A DNA stretch of 64,000 bases. It comes from CAIWAH01 sp964602595. Lineage in GTDB: Bacteria > Verrucomicrobiota > Verrucomicrobiia > Limisphaerales > UBA9464. The position numbers and the translations under genes were made by a program. Of the stretch, positions 58,433 to 64,000 are shown piece after piece; within the stretch, counting starts at the first letter, position 1; every line of letters begins with the position of its first letter. The notes beneath the pieces were generated by a model. It was not told the DNA's origin. It searched no databases and saw only the letters and a program-made list of their open reading frames with translations. The stretch lies in assembly GCA_964602595.1 (NCBI GenBank), contig CAZRRO010000002.1:186001-250000 (forward strand). Direction: 5' to 3'.

Positions 58433-60280
58433 CTACTTCAGGCTGCGGATCTCGGTATTGGCGCTGCGCAGGCGCGCCGCGAGCACGCTGGCGAGGTTGG
58501 TCACCAGCTTGTTCTGGAGATGGCCGAGGCCGTCGTCTTCCAGGCGGTCAAACGCGTCGAAGCCGAGCCGCAGAACTTGGATCGGATCGAGGGCGCGGAC
58601 CGTGGCGGAACGGGGTTCCCGGTCGACCAACGCGACTTCGCCGAAGCTCATCCCGGGGCCTAGGCGGCTGATGAGCTGTTCGTCGCCAGTTGCGGGCTTC
58701 AGGAAGATGCCCACTTCGCCGCGGGTCAGGAAATACATCGCGTCGGCCAGCGAACCAGCGGCGATCACTTCGGCGCCCGCGGGGAGTTCCACGGTGGTGA
58801 GGCGTTCGGCTAGGTCCTGCAATTCGCCGGGGCTGAGCCCGCGACACAGTTCCTGCTGCCGGAGCGGGGCGTCGCCCGCTTCCAGCTCGGGCCCGCCATG
58901 GCGCCGGAGGAGCTCGTTTTCGCAGACTTCGAGCGCCTCGTCGCGCGAAGGATAGGCGCAGATCTGGTTCCAGCCGCCCTCGGCGAGGCGCGAGACGATG
59001 TAGTTGCGCAGCGTCAGCTTGTCGTGGGCCCCGGTGACATACACCCGCACGCCCGACTTGGTCAGTTGATCCCGAAGATCAAGTAGGAGCCGGCAGGAGG
59101 CCCGGTCGAGGTCGGCCACCTGCGCGAGGTCGAGGATCAGGTGGGTGCAGCCCGCGGCCTCGCGCAGGATGGTCCGCATGACGGGTTCGAGCGACGCGAA
59201 GATCAGCCGGCCGCGGAGCTGGTAGAGCCGGATGGAATGGCCGTGGGCACGGAGGACCGTGAGCTCCGCCTTCAGGCGCAGGCGTTTGCTGCGGACTTCG
59301 GCGGCGGTCTGGACGTGCTTCAACGCGGGCGTGACGACGCGCGGGGTGTTGAACAGGTGCAGGCCGAAGTCGTTGGACAGGTCATTGCACACGCGGATGC
59401 CGCGCACGCTGTTGCCCTTGGCATCCAAGGGTGGCGAGAACACGCCGATGCCGAGCTGGCCGGGCAAGACGGCCAAGATGCCGCCGGCGACGCCGCTCTT
59501 GGCCGGCATGCCGACGTTGTAGATCCATTCGCCGGCGTAGTCATACATGCCGCAGGAACTCATCACGCTGAGCAGGCGCCCGGTGTTCTGTGGCTGGAGC
59601 ACGCGGCGACGGGTCACGGGATTGACGCCGCCGCTGGCCAAGGTCGCGGCCATCACCGCGAGGTCGCGGCAGGTGACGGAAATGGAGCACTGCCGGAAAT
59701 AGAGATCGAGGGGGTCCTCGGGATCGCCGGTGAGCACGTCGAAGTTCCGGAGCAAGTGCGCGATGGCACGGTTGCGGTGGCCGGTGTCCCGTTCGGAACG
59801 GTAAACGGCGTCGTCGAGCGAGAGTTCGCGGCCGGCGAATTCGCCGATCAGTTCGAGCAGCCGGGCCTGACGTTCCTCGGGCGATTTTCCGGGCACGAGG
59901 CCCGTCGTGGCGATGGCGCCGGCGTTGATCATCGGGTTCAGCGGCCGGCCGGTCTTGGGATCGAGGCTGATGGAGTTGAACGCCTCGCCCGAGGGCTCGA
60001 CGCCAACCTTCGACAGCACCGTCTTCAGTCCGGCGGCCTCCAGCGCGAGACCATACACCAACGGTTTGGAGATGGATTGGATCGTGAACTCCTGCCGGCT
60101 GTCGCCCACCTCGTAGACCTGGCCGTCCACCGTGGCCACGGCGATGCCAAACCACCCCGGACGGGCCCGGCCCAACTCCGGAATGTAGGTCGCTACCTGT
60201 CCGTCCTCGAGGCGCGCGAACTTGTCGTGGAGGTGCTGGAGATATTGCTCGATCGGCGAATGGCTGACGGTCATCGGCAT
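58433..60280 (-). CDS. glsA: Glutaminase A fused to STAS and cyclic-nucleotide-binding domains
   Basis: 615 residues, about twice the size of bacterial glutaminase. The N-terminal ~320 residues are a serine-dependent beta-lactamase-like glutaminase: the S69-x2-K72 motif in TIQSISKPL, MINAGAIATT and GVAGGILAVLPG. It hydrolyses glutamine to glutamate and ammonium. A STAS domain follows at ~345-455 (LILDLAQVADLDRASCRLLLDL). A cyclic-nucleotide-binding domain is at ~480-590 (GAEVIAAGSLADAMYFLTRGEVGI, GMSFGEVALVDREPRSATV). The added domains probably gate activity with a nucleotide second messenger. ATG at 60274 is an alternative start. Confidence 0.9.
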   Translation of the reverse strand: MPMTVSHSPIEQYLQHLHDKFARLEDGQVATYIPELGRARPGWFGIAVATVDGQVYEVGDSRQEFTIQSISKPLVYGLALEAAGLKTVLSKVGVEPSGEAFNSISLDPKTGRPLNPMINAGAIATTGLVPGKSPEERQARLLELIGEFAGRELSLDDAVYRSERDTGHRNRAIAHLLRNFDVLTGDPEDPLDLYFRQCSISVTCRDLAVMAATLASGGVNPVTRRRVLQPQNTGRLLSVMSSCGMYDYAGEWIYNVGMPAKSGVAGGILAVLPGQLGIGVFSPPLDAKGNSVRGIRVCNDLSNDFGLHLFNTPRVVTPALKHVQTAAEVRSKRLRLKAELTVLRAHGHSIRLYQLRGRLIFASLEPVMRTILREAAGCTHLILDLAQVADLDRASCRLLLDLRDQLTKSGVRVYVTGAHDKLTLRNYIVSRLAEGGWNQICAYPSRDEALEVCENELLRRHGGPELEAGDAPLRQQELCRGLSPGELQDLAERLTTVELPAGAEVIAAGSLADAMYFLTRGEVGIFLKPATGDEQLISRLGPGMSFGEVALVDREPRSATVRALDPIQVLRLGFDAFDRLEDDGLGHLQNKLVTNLASVLAARLRSANTEIRSLK

Positions 60281-60521
60281 GGCAAAACGAAAGCGGGCGA
60301 CACCTTCACCGGCGAGGCGTTTTTCGGCCCGATTGTCCGCCGGTGGTTCCGGGGAAATCATCCTTGCGGGGCGAGGTATGGCGAGCGCGCGAAGCATGAG
60401 AATCTTTCCGCGGAAACACCAGCTTCCCGAGAATGGCTCATGACTAGGCTGCCGCCGTGGGTCGGGGAATCCGATTGAATCGGCCCGCGGGTTCGCGTCG
60501 TCTTCCGGGCGTTTCCTCACC

Positions 60522-61553
60522 ATGAACTCCTCCCCACTCAATCCCGTGCGGGGTGCGCGGAATGCGCTTCGCCTTCTGCTCACCCTCGGCGGGGCAGCCG
60601 CCTTGGCCCTCCTGCCCCTGGCCGCCGCCCCGACGGACAATGTTTACTGTCTCGGACCCGATTCCCTGCCCCAGGAAGGCGTGCCCCAAGGCAAGGTCAT
60701 CGGGCCGCTGACACTGCCGAGCCAGGTATTCACGAACACCACCCGGCACTATTGGGTTTACGTGCCGGCCCAATACGATCCCAAGACGCCGGCCGCCCTG
60801 ATGATCTTCCAGGACGGCCATGCCTTCGTGAGCACCAACGGCGACTACCGGATTCCGTTCGTGTTCGACAACCTGATCCACCGCCGCGAGATGCCCGTGA
60901 CGCTCGGCGTGTTCATCAACCCGGGACACACGCCGGAACAGAAGGAATCGTCCTCCGCCGACTGGGGCGACCGCATCAACAACCGGCCGACCGAATACAA
61001 CGAACTGAATGACAACTACGCCAAACTCATCGTCGACGAACTGCTGCCCGCGCTGAAGCGGGACTACAACCTCTCCGACAATCCCGAGGATCGCGCCATC
61101 GCGGGCGCCAGTTCCGGCGCCATCTGCGCCTGGACCGTGGCGTGGCATCGGCCGGACCAGTTCCGGAAGGTCATCAGCACCATCGGCAGCTTCACCAACA
61201 TTCGCGGCGGCCACCGCTACCCGGAGATGGTCCGCCAGACCGACCGGAAACCCATCCGCATCTTCCTGCAGGACGGCCTGAACGACAACCGGGGGAAACG
61301 GCGCGACGGCAGCTACGATCCCAAGTGGGACTGGCACGCCCAGAACCGGCTCATGGTCGAAGCGCTCACGGCCAAGGGTTACGACGTGAATTACTGCTGG
61401 GGCATTGGCACACATTCCAACAAGCAAGGCGGCGCGATGATGCCCGAGATGCTGCGTTGGCTCTGGCGCGATTATCCGCGGCCGGACAATCCCCAAGACG
61501 AAGGTAACCGCGGCCTCCGGGGATCGGTGTCAGCGAACCCGGAGAAGCCGTAA
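60522..61553 (+). CDS. Secreted esterase-D-like alpha/beta hydrolase
   Basis: 343 residues with a signal peptide (LRLLLTLGGAAALALLPLAAA). The alpha/beta-hydrolase nucleophile elbow G195-A-S197-S-G199 lies in RAIAGASSGAICAW. The probable acid and base are in IFLQDGLNDNRG and GTHSNKQGG. This matches the putative-esterase family related to enterochelin esterases and feruloyl or acetyl xylan esterases (VFTNTTRHYWVYVPAQYDP, ALMIFQDG). It probably cleaves an ester on an extracellular polysaccharide. It is divergent from the glutaminase gene; the 241 bases between them show nothing else. Confidence 0.9.
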   Translation: MNSSPLNPVRGARNALRLLLTLGGAAALALLPLAAAPTDNVYCLGPDSLPQEGVPQGKVIGPLTLPSQVFTNTTRHYWVYVPAQYDPKTPAALMIFQDGHAFVSTNGDYRIPFVFDNLIHRREMPVTLGVFINPGHTPEQKESSSADWGDRINNRPTEYNELNDNYAKLIVDELLPALKRDYNLSDNPEDRAIAGASSGAICAWTVAWHRPDQFRKVISTIGSFTNIRGGHRYPEMVRQTDRKPIRIFLQDGLNDNRGKRRDGSYDPKWDWHAQNRLMVEALTAKGYDVNYCWGIGTHSNKQGGAMMPEMLRWLWRDYPRPDNPQDEGNRGLRGSVSANPEKP

Positions 61554-61584
61554 GCGACGCGGTCAGGACACCTCGAAAGCAAAA

Positions 61585-61606
61585 AGCCCGGCCAAGCGGC
61601 CGGGCT
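61585..61606 (-). terminator. Rho-independent terminator between convergent genes
   Basis: A 9-bp perfect stem agcccggcc/ggccgggct with a 4-base loop. On the minus strand TTTTT follows directly, 22 bases after the PEP-CTERM stop. On the plus strand the tail is attc, so it serves mainly the minus-strand gene. Confidence 0.85.
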
Positions 61607-61627
61607 ATTCGCAGAGTGAACCTAGGC

Positions 61628-62605
61628 TCAGGCGCGACGCGAACGACGCCAGAGGGCGAACCCGATCAAGGCCGACGCGGCCACCGCGGCGTATTCCTCA
61701 GGTTCGGGCACCGCGGTGACGGTAACGTTGTCGAAGAGGCCAAAGATCAACACGCCAGCATTGGCGGAGGACGAAGAGGTTGCGTTGATATCGGCCTGTC
61801 CCAGCGCAATGTTGTTCCCGCCGAAAACGCTCGGAAAAAGCGACGCATCCACAGAGGCGATTTCCGTTCCGTTGACCTTCCAAGTGATCGACGCAGACGT
61901 TTTGGTGATTTCCCACAAGTTCCAAGCAAAGCCTGGAGTGCCAGCCGCAGTAGTTCCGGTTTGGCTTGCGTAAAGGCCAGTCTGAGCTGCTGGCGGGGTT
62001 TGGCCCGGGAACAGGGTTCCGTAAAATGACGCGGAATTGTTCAGGGAACCCGCCGCATAAACCGTCGGAGTATTCGCGACGCTGAGAGTTGCTCCTGCCC
62101 CATTGGGCATCAGCGCGGAGTAGGCACGCCAATCTGAACCCGAGCCCCCTTCAGCCGTCACCGCGAATTGGACGCCAGTAATGGTGCTTCCGGCGAACTC
62201 GTTGGCGGAGCCCGACACACCGACAGTCATTGTGGTCAACTGCGTCGAACCACTACCTCCGGCCGGGAATGCCCCGAGCGAATTCTGCCAGACATGTGCG
62301 CTGAGGGTGTATTCCGCCGGCAAGGACAGGCCGATGGGCGACGCGCTCCCGCCGCTGAAGTTTGCCGCGCCGACGTTAGCAGTGACCATCAGGCCGCGGG
62401 TGGTGGTTCCGCCCGGCGCCGGCGGCACGCCGACGGTGCTGTAGTCGAAAAACGCATCGGCGGAATTGCCCAACAGGTGCGAGTTGAACTGCCAGTTCCC
62501 ACTATTGATGTCGAAGTTGTCCGAGAACAACTGCGCTTGGGCCTGGGTTCCGAGGGAGGCGAGAGCAGCCAAAATGGCGGCCCGGAGGAGGAGGGTAGAT
62601 TTCAT
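61628..62605 (-). CDS. PEP-CTERM secreted protein
   Basis: 325 residues. The signal peptide is LRAAILAALASLGTQAQA. The body is serine-, threonine- and glycine-rich, beta-type and laminin-like (DNFDINSGNWQFN, AWNLWEITKTSASITWKVNG, LIFGLFDNVTV). The sorting signal is AVPEPEEYAAVAASALIGFALW followed by RRSRRA. A lower GC content and the many S/T/N residues are usual for secreted matrix proteins here. It has its own terminator, and a hairpin lies 12 bases before its start. Confidence 0.84.
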   Translation of the reverse strand: MKSTLLLRAAILAALASLGTQAQAQLFSDNFDINSGNWQFNSHLLGNSADAFFDYSTVGVPPAPGGTTTRGLMVTANVGAANFSGGSASPIGLSLPAEYTLSAHVWQNSLGAFPAGGSGSTQLTTMTVGVSGSANEFAGSTITGVQFAVTAEGGSGSDWRAYSALMPNGAGATLSVANTPTVYAAGSLNNSASFYGTLFPGQTPPAAQTGLYASQTGTTAAGTPGFAWNLWEITKTSASITWKVNGTEIASVDASLFPSVFGGNNIALGQADINATSSSSANAGVLIFGLFDNVTVTAVPEPEEYAAVAASALIGFALWRRSRRA

Positions 62606-62617
62606 GGGGGGGGTCCG

Positions 62618-62639
62618 GTGAGCTTCTGCTGAAGCTCAC
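62618..62639 (-). promoter_or_regulatory. Leader hairpin before the PEP-CTERM gene
   Basis: A 9-bp perfect stem, gtgagcttc/gaagctcac, with a tgct loop ends 12 bases upstream of the ATG at 62605. It lies in the expected leader and close to the ribosome entry site; no Shine-Dalgarno sequence is seen there. A regulatory role is inference from position. Confidence 0.4.
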
Positions 62640-62744
62640 AGAAGCCACAGGAATCGGCGGCGGGCAAGGGCGAATCCGCCTGTCCCCGATTTGGGCCACC
62701 GGAATTTTACTCCGCCGCGTCCATTCTCCGTCTATCCGGATCCT

Positions 62745-63074
62745 TCAACCGGGCCAGCCGTGATGCAGGTAGCCAACCAACTGGTCCGCCTCGTCGTAGA
62801 GCTCGAAGCGGTGCCGGACGCCGGCTTGGGCTAGGGCCGCGGAAACCCGGCCCGCGTCCTGCAACATGGCGGCTAGGTCGGGAGCATCGGCATCAAGGGT
62901 AGGTTCGCCGGTCGGCTCCCCGAAATCCTGGAACACGAAGTGGGAACAGTCGCTCAGGCGAACCGAATGCTGGCCGACGGTGACTTGCAGGCCGGCGGCG
63001 CGCAGCAACTCCGCCAAGGCGTCCCGGGTTGGCCACGGGGCCAGTTCGCCGCACAGACGGATCGTGGTGCTCAT
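62745..63074 (-). CDS. Hypothetical protein, 109 residues
   Basis: A small soluble protein, no signal or membrane helix. The sequence (LCGELAPWPTRDALAELLRAAGLQVTVG, HRFELYDEADQLVGYLHHGWPG) suggests alternating strands and helices; no family is recognised. ATG at 63074 is preferred; a longer frame to 63176 is possible. It lies 139 bases upstream of the PEP-CTERM gene start on the same strand and is divergent from the sigma-factor gene (164 bases). Confidence 0.6.
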   Translation of the reverse strand: MSTTIRLCGELAPWPTRDALAELLRAAGLQVTVGQHSVRLSDCSHFVFQDFGEPTGEPTLDADAPDLAAMLQDAGRVSAALAQAGVRHRFELYDEADQLVGYLHHGWPG

Positions 63075-63238
63075 GCGGCCTGAACCTGTCGTGAACCGCG
63101 GGCCGCGGCAGGCAAAAAGTGGCGACAGCCCGACCACCGCCGGAACAGGCTCGGTCACAAACCCGTGGATCATCATCGCGACGGTTGTCCCGATTTCGTC
63201 CGGCGGCGGGGATGCCCCAGTGAAACTGCATCGCTGTT

Positions 63239-64000
63239 ATGGAAGACCGCCAACTGCTCGCCGACTACGCCCGCACCGGCTCGGAGGCCGCGTTCGCCCA
63301 ACTGGTCGAACGCCATCTCGGGCTCGTCCACGCCGCCGCCCGCCGGCAGGTGCAGGACGACGCCCTGGCCGCCGACGTGGCGCAGGCCGTGTTCCTCCTG
63401 CTGGCCCGCAAAGCCGGCACGTTTGGACCGCAGTCGGTGCTCGCCGGCTGGCTCTTCCGCACCACCCGGTTCGTCGCCGCCCGCGCCCAGCGGGCCGAAG
63501 GCCGGCGGCAGCGACGCGAACAGGAAGCCCTCGCCATGCAAGAACTCCACGCGCCCGATCCCCACTGGAACCGCCTCACCCCCGAACTCGATGAAGCCCT
63601 CGCCGGCCTCGCCGAAGCAGACCGCAACGCCCTGCTGCTGCGCTTCGCCGAAGGCCGCAATCACCGCGAAGTCGGCGTCGCCCTCGGTCTGACGGAGGAG
63701 GCGGCCAAGAAGCGGGTCAACCGCGCCCTCGACAAACTTCGCGGCGTGCTGGCCGGCAAGGGCGTTACCCTGACCGTCGTCTTGCTCGCCGGATTGCTCA
63801 CGGATCGCCTCAGTGCGGCGCCGCCGGCCGGGCTGGCGGCGAGCATCGCCCACGGGGTGGCCACGGGAATCGCGCCGGCGGGGATGACGGCCGCACTCGT
63901 GCAGCAGACCGTCGCCGCGTGGCGCTGGGCCAAGGTGAAGTTCGCCGGCGCCTGCGTGGGCACGGTAGCGCTGGTGGGAGTAGTGTTCTGGGGAACTTTG
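63239..64000 (+). CDS. ECF sigma factor with membrane C-terminal extension, 3' end missing
   Basis: 254 residues are visible and the frame is open to the window end. Sigma region 2 is clear (EAAFAQLVERHLGLVHAAARRQV ... ADVAQAVFLLLARKA ... LAGWLFRTTRFVAAR). Region 4 follows (EADRNALLLRFAEGRNHREVG, TEEAAKKRVNRALDKLRGVL). Two hydrophobic segments come next (VTLTVVLLAGLL at ~177-188 and GACVGTVALVGVVFWGTL at the edge), so the protein continues as a membrane-bound sigma factor. Planctomycetes, Acidobacteria and Verrucomicrobia have such ECFs with large C-terminal parts that may replace a separate anti-sigma factor. No anti-sigma gene is visible upstream. Confidence 0.85.
   Translation, partial: MEDRQLLADYARTGSEAAFAQLVERHLGLVHAAARRQVQDDALAADVAQAVFLLLARKAGTFGPQSVLAGWLFRTTRFVAARAQRAEGRRQRREQEALAMQELHAPDPHWNRLTPELDEALAGLAEADRNALLLRFAEGRNHREVGVALGLTEEAAKKRVNRALDKLRGVLAGKGVTLTVVLLAGLLTDRLSAAPPAGLAASIAHGVATGIAPAGMTAALVQQTVAAWRWAKVKFAGACVGTVALVGVVFWGTL

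Overview
The window is a high-GC, densely coded bacterial chromosome segment that looks like Verrucomicrobiota (Limisphaerales/Pedosphaerales type). This is an inference from gene content: five PEP-CTERM proteins with tails such as 'VPEPxEYAAV...RRR', a DUF1080 hydrolase, a sulfatase, an ECF sigma factor with a membrane tail, many secreted proteins of unknown role, and few clear Shine-Dalgarno sites. No rRNA, tRNA or CRISPR array was seen.

Region 1 (1-10.0 kb, + strand) is a nitrogen-assimilation operon. It holds a truncated alginate-export-type porin, a CysJ-like diflavin reductase, a siroheme nitrite reductase, cyanase, a fused DmsB-DmsC electron-transfer and membrane-anchor protein, a molybdenum nitrate reductase and a cupin. 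Several neighbours overlap by 4-11 bases. Together they would reduce nitrate and nitrite to ammonium and release ammonium from cyanate. Five repeat-derived segments, mostly palindromic, are read through in frame inside three of these genes; this is the most unusual feature of the window.

Region 2 (10-18.2 kb) carries an M50 protease, a solitary RelE-like toxin and a minus-strand operon for glycan export and methylation that includes a PEP-CTERM protein, facing a Gfo/Idh/MocA dehydrogenase. Region 3 (18.2-20.8 kb) is accessory: an ankyrin-NADAR fusion, a block of inverted repeats and a frameshifted REP-associated transposase (RAYT). Region 4 (20.8-27.6 kb) has secreted hydrolases and hypotheticals. 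Region 5 (28-34 kb) is a minus-strand amino-acid/dipeptide catabolic operon: RidA, acetyltransferase, D-threonine-aldolase/D-serine-dehydratase-like enzyme, M19 dipeptidase and APC permease, with a methyltransferase upstream.

Region 6 (34-48.6 kb) holds PEP-CTERM proteins, a FUN14/DUF1080/HhH group, a PepSY pair, a large tandem-repeat secreted protein, a membrane protein/pseudopilin/beta-propeller operon and an ECF sigma/RskA-type anti-sigma pair. Region 7 (48.6-64 kb) has purF, an FKBP, a nine-haem cytochrome c, a GGQ release-factor-like protein, a sulfatase, an LpoB/YcfL/COG3014 lipoprotein cluster interrupted by an apparently AT-richer orphan gene, a glutaminase-STAS-cNMP fusion, an esterase, another PEP-CTERM protein and a membrane-tailed ECF sigma factor cut by the window end.
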